From Ampullaceana balthica (taxonomy: Eukaryota; Mollusca; Gastropoda; Lymnaeidae): DNA of 64,000 bases. The position numbers and the translations under genes are program-made. Positions within the stretch are counted from its first letter, which is position 1; every line of letters starts with the position of its first letter. Below, one piece after another: positions 48,201 to 60,200 of the stretch. The notes beneath the pieces were generated by a model that was not told the origin of the DNA, ran no database searches, and saw only the letters and a program-made list of their open reading frames with translations. The stretch is from positions 196,501 through 260,500 of the forward strand of contig CALYLW010001005.1 in NCBI GenBank assembly GCA_944989445.1. Reading direction: 5' to 3'.

Positions 48201-51200
48201 GCTAATCTTTAATCCACATTTTAAAGACTTTTTTTATTTTTTCCCCTTATAGAACAACCTCATTGTAGGCCAGGAGGCTGCATTCAGTGTGAAGAGAACC
48301 CTTCCAATATATTCCAACTCAACCCTAGCATATATTGTAAGTTGATTTGCTGTGGTAGAATGACATGGAATAAGGCAGATATTGTTACACCCAACAATGC
48401 CACAGAACTGATAAAACTTATAATTATATTTTAAAAAGCGGTTTGTGTGCACAAGGAGTAGGAGAATAACTAAAAGATAATTTTTTTCATTGATTAAATT
48501 TTAAAAAAAAATTATCTCTGCTGTTAAATAATATTGTTTTGTTTTTTAAAAAAAGATGAGCGGGTTGATTCAAACTAATCCAAGTATATTTCAATAAAAA
48601 CTTAGGTGGCCCTCTTTTATTATTTTTTTAAAAAAATGTAATAGTATAACTCATAGATTGCATTATTGAATCTGCATACATCTATATATATTTTTTTTAG
48701 AGAGTTGAGAATAAAAAAAGGTACAATCAAGTTATTTTTTTTTGTTTTGTTAAGGTATACTTCTTGATTTTGTTTTCCTTGATTTTTCTCTGATTTGACA
48801 AGTTGCAAAGCATTTTTTAAAAGAAATTCACATTGTTGCATTCAAATAGATATACTCAAATGTTATCATGCCATTACTCTAACATGAAATATTTATTGTG
48901 TGTAGGTTGTGAGCAATGGCAACATAATAAAGGCAGGACCAGTAACTGACAACATCATTCGGCTCACTCCCACACTGGAATTCTGCCCAACTGGCAAGCT
49001 CATGATCTACATGATTGTGGACAATAAAGATGGATATCAACAAAAACATAAAACTGAAGTGGTGGTAGATGCACTGGATCTCATTCTGTCCAGATGCTTC
49101 AGCAAAGAGGTCATTAATGTGTGAAACAAAAATTGTTATTCACTTTTGTTTGTGTGCCCTGACAAATTTTTAAGTGAATGCTATATTACAGCATTGTATT
49201 GTTTTTTTTGCCCATTTTAAAAAATGCTCCATGGTTTTAAAATCATTCATTATTTTTTTATGACTTTCCTTTTTGTTTATTCCTTGGGCTGAAAGTGGCT
49301 TGTTCCAATTGTATGATGTTAATTTTATAGTGCTTTTGTCCATGCTCGATGAGCATTCTCAGCACTCTCTGATGTTCAAGAATTTGTTTAAAAGAAAAAG
49401 TCTTTAGAATATATATACTAATGATAATTTTAACCACACGTGTCTAAATTATTCTTGGGGTGGGAAAGTTTGCTCTTTGTGTTCCCTATTTAAAGCATTT
49501 TTGAATTTTCAATCTATTGTCAGTTTCCAATAAATGAACTTTTGATTTACAAAGAAAGAGCATTCTAATTTTAATTTTTATTGAATACTTTTTGGTAAAT
49601 AAAATAAATAACTCTTTACCAAGTGGCATAGCATTTTGTTCAAATTTTCATTTAATGATGAATATTGTTGAAATGCACTGGTTTTCAGGATGAATATTGT
49701 TGAAATGCACTGGTTTTCAGGATGAATATGGTTGAAATGCACTGGTTTTCAGGATGAATATTGTTGAAATGAACTGGTTTTCAAGATGAATATTGTTGAA
49801 ATGCACTGGTTTTCAAGATGAATATTGTTGAAATGCACTGGTTTTCAAGATGAATATTGTTGAAATGCACTGGTTTTCAGCTGTAAAAATTTGAACGTAA
49901 TGCATGATGAAATAATGCAAACATTACACAGGGTTTTCCTCATAAATAATTCATCTATTTCAGTGCTTCTCAAAGTGGTGGTCCGCAGACCGGTGCCGGT
50001 CCGTGGGCCATCCACTGCCGGTCCGCAGAAATTATAAAGAAAGGACAGAAAATATAATTATAATCCCTTAATTGCAACCATTAATATTAACCTTATAGAA
50101 TATGGCAATTTTTCGTTAATAGGCATATAAAATGAAGCAAATAAAAAAAAACAAAAAAACATTATGCTACCACGTCAGTACAGTGAAAATAGTTCACCGG
50201 TCCCTGGTGCAATGGAAACAAATCCCGCCGGTCCGCCATACTAAAAAGTTTGAGAAGCACTGATCTATTTCATTGACATCCACCTCATTTGTTCACTAAC
50301 TCTACTTCCCTGTTGTAAACTTTTTTTTCAAGTTCAAGATAATAATAAAAAAATATTGGTTTATGTGTGTAAAAAAACATCAATTTAAAAAAAAATTCTT
50401 TCTTGTTTCCAAACCAGGTGGAGGTCTCATTTCTTTCTGATGAGACACGCACTGGCACCGAAATGGACCTTAATGTTGCCGTCTCGCGTGCTGATGGATC
50501 CAACACCATGCCTGGTGTGCATGATGTGTTCTATCTAGCAGTAGATAAAAGTATTGTGTTACTTCAAGGTAGCACAGATTTGAACAAAGACAAGGTAAGG
50601 TCAGGGATCAACTGTATGCAACTTGCAAAGTGAGTTATACATTGGCTTTTAAGTTTATTCTATCGTTATGGAGTCCCTAAACCTTTTGTATAGATACTAT
50701 TACATAAGAATTGTAATTGTAACCAAGAATTATTTAAAATCTTCAAATATATATACAGTCGAAACCGCTTAAGTCGACGGCGTTGGGGTATGAAAAATGG
50801 CGTCGACATAACCGATGATCGAGTTAAAACGAAAACCAATATGGCGGCAAAATATTAACATGTGCTTGAAATTTCTTTATGTACATGATTAATTAGTTAG
50901 CGTTAATTAGTGATGGGATGATTTATCGGAATCGTATCGGAACCCTAATATTTCTTCACTCTTTCCTAAGTCTAAGGTTGTAATGACCGTTCGTTTTTAA
51001 GGACCGTTTAAAATTTAAATATAACCATAACCATGGTTCCCATTCAGGAAAACGGGAAAAAGTCGGGAATTCTTAAAAATAAATTCTCGGCCTTGAAAGT
51101 CAGGAAAAGTTATGACTAATCGGGAATTTATATATATATATATATATACATATATATACACATGTATATATATTTATGCCGAAGTAAAGGACTTTGATTA

Positions 51201-54200
51201 CGTCTCTGTCATGTTTCGATTCCATTTATTATATGAAAAATAAGGTACCAGTTTATAATTGTCTCCGCATGCGCTAAAAGGTCAAAGTTTACGCTTCGCC
51301 GTGTCACAGTCGCATCAGCGAATTTAAAATACAAATAAACAAATCAATATGGTTATTTTAAGTTTAATGCCTTTGATGTATATATATTTATGCCGAAGTA
51401 AAGGACTTTGATTACGTCTCTGTCATGTTTCGATTCCATTTATTATATGAAAAATAAGGTACCAGTTTATAATTGTCTCCGCATGCGCTAAAAGGTCAAA
51501 GTTTACGCTTCGCCGTGTCACAGTCGCATCAGCGAATTTAAAATACAAATAAACAAATCAATATGGTTATTTTAAGTTTAATGCCTTTGATGTATATATA
51601 TTTATGCCGAAGTAAAGGACTTTGATTACGTCTCTGTCATGTTTCGATTCCATTTATTTAATGAAAAATAAGTTACCAGTTTATAATTGTCTGCGCATGC
51701 GCTAAAAGGTCAAAGTTTACGCTTCGCTGTGTCACAGTCGCGTTTGCCTTCGTATCAGCGAATTTAAAATACAAATAAACAAATCAATATGGTTATTTTA
51801 AGTTTAATGCTTTTGACGTGCAGAATATCTGTTATTTAACTATCAGAACGTTCTCGAATTTCCTCAGTCAATCAAACTTGTAATATAAATAAAACTATTG
51901 TGGCCTTGACCGTTGATCACAGCACGCTGTGGGCTGTGTGTACTGTGTTAATCAGAAATGATTTCATTTCATCGTCATGCGCGTGTTAGTGTCACAGTCA
52001 CGTTACTGGTAACAAAGCAACAACAACAAACTTTAAAAAGAATAATAATTTATTAATTTTTTTATTTAATTATATAAAAACCACCGTCGATTCTCGATAC
52101 AAACCTTTATTTTCAACCGACGAAAATCGAGCTAACCAAGTTAAGTTGCAAATTTGGCCATCTTTTGTGCTCGAGGTACTAGGTTTCGGCGACTTAAAAA
52201 AATCGAATTAGCCGATGAAAAAATGCTAAGACAAAGAGAGAATTTGGCGGTTCCAATAAAAAACGTCGACATAATAGGGTGGTCGAGCTAACCGAGCTCG
52301 AGGTAAGTGGGTTCGACTGTAGTTATTCTTTTGATTAAAAAAGTTTTTAGAAGGCGTCATGTGGCCTGCAGGATTTTGATTGCTCACCCTGGCTGTAGTT
52401 CATCAGCACTTTCTTCTTTGCCTCACAACTCCATCAATGGCCACTAACTCTTTCCACATGATTATTTTAGTTATATCTTCCTTTCACTGGAAAAAAGTAC
52501 TAGATTAGAATAGAATCAGACAAACTACTGGCAGCAGCAGCCTAAATATGACTTGTGTTTGATCCATGGAATTCATGATACACAAACAAATTTTGTGATT
52601 AATAAATAAATAAAAGTTTTACACATGTAAATTTTTGAGCCAATGCCTTCATCAGTACAAATATACAAACTCGAGTATGTAAATTAAATTTACATTATAT
52701 ATTACCAACTATATCATGAAATCAATAATTTAGTGGAGATTAAAAAAAAGGGAAATGAAAAGAAGAAAAATACACAATAGAAGAAGAGGAAGGAAATATT
52801 AAAAGTTACAGCTAAAAAAACTAAAACTGGGAAAAGACTCAACAGTTACGTAAAATTGTGAGTTTGGTTTAATCCTCGCAGGGCCAACATACTGAATCAT
52901 TTCATGAATCTATTTTCTATATAGATCCTATCTGGGGTGCCGCTCGCATTTAAAATTTCCTGGCAATAACTGCCCATAACTAAAAATCCTGTCATGATCA
53001 ACACTGTTACAGTGTTTAGACACGGGACATAAGGCCTGTTTATTTATATTGTACAGGTGTTCTCTAAATCGATTCCCCTGGTGACAACTTGTATCACCTA
53101 TGATATTGCAACTACACTAATTGTTAACCTCGCTAAACTGATTAATCTTGGTAATGATTGCTGCTCTACATCTCTTTATTATATGTATATAGTCAAGAAT
53201 TTTTTAGATCATATAAGATTTATATATAAATGAAATTACTATTAAAGCTTAGCAAATAATGTCTACAATGTTTCAATTATTTTCATTGCTCATTTGTTTA
53301 TGTATATGTCTATATTTCTACCAAATCCAATACAAATGTCAATTCTAGATTTTTATCTAGCTAGATTTTATTTTACCTTTCAAAAGTGACCCTTCTGAGA
53401 TAATTTATTCCTGTCCACACAGGTTACACAAGGCTTTTCAGTTTTGGAACCTGTAGAAACCTCCGCACATGAAAGAGCCCCGTACACAGCATTAGGATAT
53501 TTTAACGTAAGTTTAAACTCCTATTTTTACCCATAGTCTTAGTGGCAATACCAAGATTATTAAATAACAGTGGGGTGTAATTTACAATAGCAATGGGAAT
53601 TTTGCAGTTAATATTCTTTGTTATCTCTTGCAACTGTAACTTGGATTACGCTTAATATCGGGGCTTACCAGCAGATATAGTCTCTCTCACACAAGGTCTT
53701 TATGGGGGTATCTTCACCATTCAGTTTTATGCATCTTATCCGTGTTTCTGTGGGGAACAAAAGGTCTGCACCTGGACAGTATAATATTTCGCTCAGCTTA
53801 AAGTGTCTCACAGACACATGACTATAAAGTGTCTTACAGACACATGACTATAAAGTGTCTTACAGACACATGACTATAAAGTGTAGGACAGACACATGAC
53901 TATAAAGTGTCCTACAGACACATGACTATAAAGTGTAGGACGGACACATGACTATAAAGTGTAGCACACTTGACAGACACATGACTATAAAGTGTAGGAC
54001 AGACACATGACTATAAAGTGTAGGACAGACACATGACTATAAAGTGTAGGACAGACACATGACTATAAAGTGTAGGACGGACACATGACTATAAAGTGTA
54101 GGACAGACACATGACTATAAAGTGTCGGACAGACTCATGCCTAAACTCTATTGCCAATTATTAGATCAAGTTCTCTCACAATGCCATCTAACCTTTACTT

Positions 54201-57200
54201 TCATTGTCAAGAACTTGGCCCTGTTTTACTTTACCAAATGTCAAGTACAGTCTCAGTTCCTCGGTTATTTGGAGTTTGAAATGATACCAAGAAAAGCAGC
54301 CTTTGGTTTGTAGGTTTTCAAAATATATATATATTTTTTTTGTTGCTTTAATCCTGAATTAGAATTTTTGAAAACAACTGCATTCTCTCACATATTAACT
54401 GCTGTTTTTAAATAATTATTTAACCCACTAGATTTGCTGTTTTTGTTTTTACTTTATCCTTGCTTCATTAATATCAGTACATGAGTTGTGCACTAGAAAT
54501 ATCTTCTGAAATAAGTTATTTTGTTACTTTACTAAGAGAAAATTTTAACATGGACATGATGATTAAGAAGTCCTAACTATATCTTTGAAGAATTCTTAAA
54601 ATAATAAATGCTTTTTTTTACATGCTTTTATTTAGCTTGACATTCTGTGTGTGTCTGTCAAATATTGCAATGTTATTTTGATGCACTTCGCATTGCTCAA
54701 CTGAGCCGAAATTTGACAGACACCTGTATCTCCGGTGACAATACAATAATGTATACCAAAATTTCAATTAATTTGCACAGTCGGCTATCAAGTTATTTGC
54801 TTTTTTGAGAATTTTTTTTTACTGTTAACTCAACAATTATTGTGTTTCAGGTAATATCTAAGGGAAATAATGAATACATTTTTTTTAAAATTGTATTTTT
54901 CTTTGAAGAGTTAGCTCTCATTACAAATTATAATTGTTACAACCCTGCGAAGACAGACATAAATATTACATTAAAAAATTGTAAAATAAAAAAAATGGAA
55001 AAAAAAGAATTTTTAAAAACACGCTTTTATTCCAATGCACTAAAAAGGACAAAATAAATTATTCGCACACAATTTCTCATGTCTACAAAACTAAAAGCGT
55101 GGGCTACATATGACTATAGTTACAGAGATCAATATCCTGCATGTTTTCAGTGGAATTTCATCTCCCTAAAGATTTGTTGCACAATTAACATTTTCTTGTG
55201 TACTCTCAATCATTGTACTTCTGAGACACACTGTATATGCTTGACGCATGGTTGCATGTTGACAGAGATTGACACATTATTCTTATAACTATGAGTCCAC
55301 ATGGTGTTTCATAACTAGTACCCATACCAATGATTTTCCATGCTTGGCCCCCACTCTTTTATTTTTGTAGACATGAGAAATTAAAAGGAAATTGTAGTGT
55401 GTGCGAATAATTTGTTTCATCCTTTTTAGTGCATTGTAATTAGGCATGTCATTATTGTAGAAAAAAGCTGCCCGGATACCCGTCCAAATTTTGAACGTTA
55501 CACGGGTACCCGTTCGAAACGCCGTTATGACCGCTACACAATGCAACCTAGCCACCATCCCTGCACCTCATTTCACACAGTAGTCAACGGCATGCTTCCT
55601 GTAACATACTGAACTTTAATGCACTACAAACTTTTATTCCTGCTGTAAATGCAGTTGTCATACTCATAAACTAAAACTAAATTAAACTGAATATTCAAAC
55701 AAAATGTCAAAAACAATGAGGTAATGTTCAGTCAGATCATACGGGCCCAGCAGCTTGAATGTTAACATCTGCTAGGCGGCGGTTGTAACTATTTAAATTT
55801 ATTAACTTTAAATACAGACAACTTTGTACATCTTATTAAAATGCATCTTTCTGCAAGGCCTACATCTGTTAACAAACACAAGAAACACAAACGAATGGAA
55901 ACGGTGCGGGTTTGTATTTGGTTTCAGCAGCTATGAGGTGTGTCATTTAGTATGCCCCCACCTGTGGACTGGTGGTGACAGTTTATATCACCAACCATTT
56001 ACAAATCTACCGCTTCTTTCAACTTTTAAAACTTAAATCGATCCCAAATTATTTTCAACCCTTTGTTTCTGTCCAATTCAATTTTTTTTAAATTAATTAA
56101 TGAAAAAAAAGTAAAAAACACAGATTTTGACTATAAATCCTTTAAATATGAGACATAACCAAAAGAATGCTCATTATAATACGCATCGCACAACAATCCA
56201 AAAATCCAAAAATTTAGTTAATTCTCAAATATATAAAGGATCTATAGTAAAAAAAAACTACTACAGTCTGCCTGCTAAATTTCAGCTCCATTTGATCATG
56301 GCAAAAGGGTTATAAAAACATGTTTAATATAATGCGCACCGTGAGACAGACTAGCAATTACTAGCATTTACATTTACAGATCGGGAATATATATTTAAAA
56401 AGTAGCGTCAATAAAATAAGCACCGCACGACAGGAAAGTATTAAAAAGGTTGTTCAAAATAATACGCACTGCGACACTCTAGCACAAAAATTAACATGCT
56501 ACAGTGGAACCCGGTTAAGTCGACGGCCTCGGGATATGAAAAATGGCACCTAGATAACTGATCGAGTTAAATGAAAACCAATAAGGCGGCAAAATATTAA
56601 CATGCGCTTGAAATTTCTTTATATACATGATGTGGGTTAATTAGTGATGGAACGATTAATTGGAATCGTATCGGAATATTGGGACCCTATTTCTTCACTC
56701 TTTCCTAAGGTTGTTAAGACTGTTCGTTTTTAAGGACCGTTAAGTTTAAATATAACCCTTTATTGCGTAAGCGCAGTTTTTTTTCCCTAGTACATAACCA
56801 TAACGAATTCATCTACTCCTGCCCGCCACACCGCGCGCGCGTGCAGGGTCCACTGGTGACATCATATTTTTTCTCTCTTGTGGTGATTCCAGATTGAGCA
56901 CCTGGAAGGTACTTGCGTGATTTTGGGGCCGTCCATATAGTACGTCACGCTAATTTTTACCATTTTTAACCCTCCCTTCCCCCCTGTCACATATCAGGGA
57001 CAAAGTATGTCACACTTTCGAACAAAAATGCTGTTTTTGATTAACAAAATAATTAAAGTTTAATATAAAATACCGTGACGTCACACATGTCCCGACCCCC
57101 TGTAACAAACTGTCACACTTTCTTACACCCCCTCCCCCCCCTCTAAAGCATGACATACTTTATGGACGGCCCCTTTCCTTACAAACTACACAAATAAACA

Positions 57201-60200
57201 ACCCACCCCGTGTAACCTACACATCCCCTCATTGTCCCCGAACCATTCCCTTCCAAACCATCTCCCTTGGGTCCGTCCCCTCAGCTTACAATGGACTCAG
57301 AATTCCTTCCCTTCCGTAACTTGATGCTAATCGGACTAACCAACAATGGTGTGGGAGATTGAGAGTGGGGGTGGGTAAACTGTCTGTAGTCTGTTATATT
57401 ATATATTTTGAAATCTGGGGAGCCTTTTTTACAGTAAGCACCCTATGATTTTGGTATCGTCCCATCACTAGCGTTAATAAATGAGAATGTACATGCACGT
57501 GTTTTTGGAGGTTTTTTTTTACACAAAGGCGTTGCCGTTATTGGTTTTCTATCATGACCTATATATGACTCATGACAAAGCCAACTCTTCTCTATAAAAA
57601 TGTACAAAAATAAATTAGGAACTCCTTTTGAACTTTTGAACCCTCAACTTTGACACATTTTAATTAATTCTAACCAATAGTTAAATGGCTTTTACACACA
57701 GCCACTTCTCATGAATGAAACAATGAGAACAAAGCAGCAGTAATAGAGTCAAAATGAGGTTGAAGGATGAATGGTTGCCAATGACAACAAGTCTGCACAC
57801 TGTACATTTTGTTATTCCATACAAAACTAAATGTTTTAGAAATTTTATGCCTTCCCTTGGTTATAAAAAATCACATCTAACATTTTCAAAAGCTGGCGAT
57901 TGGTCATGGAGATCGAGATAACCAACGCTAAGTGGCAAATTTGACCCTCTTTTGTGCTCGAGGTATTAGGGTTTGGCGACTTAAAATAATCGAATAAACC
58001 GATGAGAAAATGCAAAGTTAATGAGAGAATTTGGCGGTTCCAATAAAAAACGTCGACTTAATAGAGCTGACGAGTTAACCGGGCTCGAGTTAAGTGGGTT
58101 TTACTGTATATAGAGATACATAGAGATAATCTAAAAATTAATTAATTTAGTTACAGTACATTAGATCGATCTGAAATTTTGATAGATCATTTTGATCGTC
58201 GGCACAAGTGTGCCTGCAAAATTTCATCTAAATTTAATTTAAGTGGGTTAAAAATCGATCCAAAGTTTTTTCGGCAAACAATCGAGCAAGGAAGGCATCA
58301 AGCAGATGCCACAAGTTAATATATAGGATTTTAAAAAAACAACCCTTTCATTTATTTTTGTTATTGCAGCCAAATCCTTTTTTTTAACCCATTTTTTATT
58401 ATTTGTGATCTACTAGTCTACTTTCAAAAGTGAGGCCCAAATGTTTTATGACAACAAAGGAGCAATAAAGGCTGGAACTGGCAATAACTTTTTTTTCCAA
58501 ATATTCAGCTCTGCTGTAAATTATTATCATAACTCCACTGTGTGCAGAAAAACATTTTTTAAAAGCCTGAGTAATATTTGAAAATTACTTCTTATTTTCC
58601 CCTTAAGAAATATGGATTTGTCTCTATCACGACAGCCAAAGTTGAAGAGAAAAATACAAGAGTGCAGCTACGTTTTGGGCAGGTTGATTCTGACATGAGA
58701 AGAAGAACGCTTTTTAAATGTGTGTAATTGTGTTACCTTTTTTGCCCTAAAAATCATATATCTTGTGTCAAATAGCTTTTTAAATTTTTGTCTCTATCAT
58801 GCTTGCTTTATGTCACTTTAGATAATCTGTTTTTCATAACCAAAATCATATCTCAAAGTTTTATGTCATGAAATGTTACCACTAAAATAACCCCAAAATG
58901 GTCAAATTAAAATAGTTTCTTGTGTAATTTATTTAAATGAATCCTGGAGACTGGGAAATGTTTAGCATGATCAGTGAGCAGTGAGAGCTTGCTGAAAGTC
59001 CATGGAGTCTTGTTTAACAGAAATCTGGTTTTGAACATGTGGTTGCTGATCTTTGTTTGCTTCATCAAATCTCTAGAATGACTTATTAAACAGGTCCTAC
59101 ATTGGCAAAAACTACATTGGTTTTGTCTGGCCAAGAATGAGATGGATGGATGGGTTTGAAGGACCTGCAGACACTGTGGGGTCCTAACATGGAGGTGGAA
59201 GACCATTGATTGGTCTGACTGGAAGAATGTGATTGAGAAAGTCAGGGCCCTACATGTGCTGTAGGGCCAAGGATGATGATGATGACAGTGATGTTTCTAT
59301 TTTGACTCTACATCAGTAAAAAGCTTTGCTAGGTTTTCATTTTGTGTAATCTTTAAAAAGTACATCAGTCGTTTCAAGGGTTTAGTTTGTGGTTTAGTCC
59401 CTCCCCACTCAGTTCCCATTCCTGGTGCCTCTAGTGCTCACAAATATAGCTTATTTCCATGGCCCCACTGATGAAAAATGACTATCTGTATTAGTCAGGA
59501 GTTGCTAATAACATTATTTTGTTGTTAGTAATAGCTATAAATTAATCTTACACAGCTATTACTGGAAGTAACCGAATTGTATTAGGTTTCAGGAGTTCTT
59601 TCATCTTTCAATGGTTTCAGATTATTGGTGTGCATGAATTTAGAAGTGAAACACTTGAGGCTTTAGATTTACAATCACATCCAAGGGCGATTGCAGTTCA
59701 TAGTTCAGACTTCAGTACTTCTTGTCTGAAATTTAAAAAAAAATTGCTGTATTTTCTTGTTGAAATTTTTTGTTTTAATTGTTGATTGGTGTTCTACATG
59801 TTCTTACAACAAACAAAAAAAAACAACAACATGCTCTTGACATTTCTGGCTGAAGCTTCAGGTTTGTCTAAGGCTATTTTTATTTTATCTTCAACATTAC
59901 ATGCTGAAGTTGGCTTTATTCTGACTTGGATATTTGTTACATGATTGAAAGAAAGAGTGTGTTGTTTTTTTTTAAAATCATGAGAGAACTCTGTCATTTT
60001 GATCCATTCGTTGGTTTGACAACACAGCTATAAAACCATGGAGCTTTGTCAGCCAGGTATTTAAAGAACTAGATTAAACAAGAGACATGAGTGACATGAT
60101 TTCTATTATTTGTTGAAGCCAGGCAGTTCATATATATTTTTGTGTCAGAGTCTTGGGCGCTTGTGTTGATTCTGATTGTCTGTGACTATTTTTTGTAATG

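Larger units (their letters stand above)
56502..58106. mobile_element. Pogo-like element, copy 3, diverged
   Basis: TA on both sides, ends CAGTGGAACCCGGTTAAGTC and GTTAAGTGGGTTTTACTG. It keeps the outer blocks of copies 1 and 2 (AAAATATTAACATG, GAGAATTTGGCGGTTCCAA). In the middle it lacks their tandem units and instead retains a whole hAT-like insertion and the segment shared with 21660-22009. Confidence 0.8.
56100..58335. repeat. Dispersed repeat family A, fourth copy, split
   Basis: The left half, 56100-56501, has TTGACTATAAATCC and TATGAGACATAACC. The right half, 58107-58335, has ATACATAGAGATAATCTAAA and GATCGATCTGAAATTTTGAT and ends in TTAATATATAGGATTTT. The halves join in the family's normal order across the pogo-like insertion and its TA duplication. 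Confidence 0.75.

Noticed and set aside
58421..58520. Extra CD109-like exon reading STFKSEAQMFYDNKG
   Set aside because: Phases would allow it, but family alignment joins GYFN directly to KYGF. The acceptor is poor and the stretch has no family similarity.
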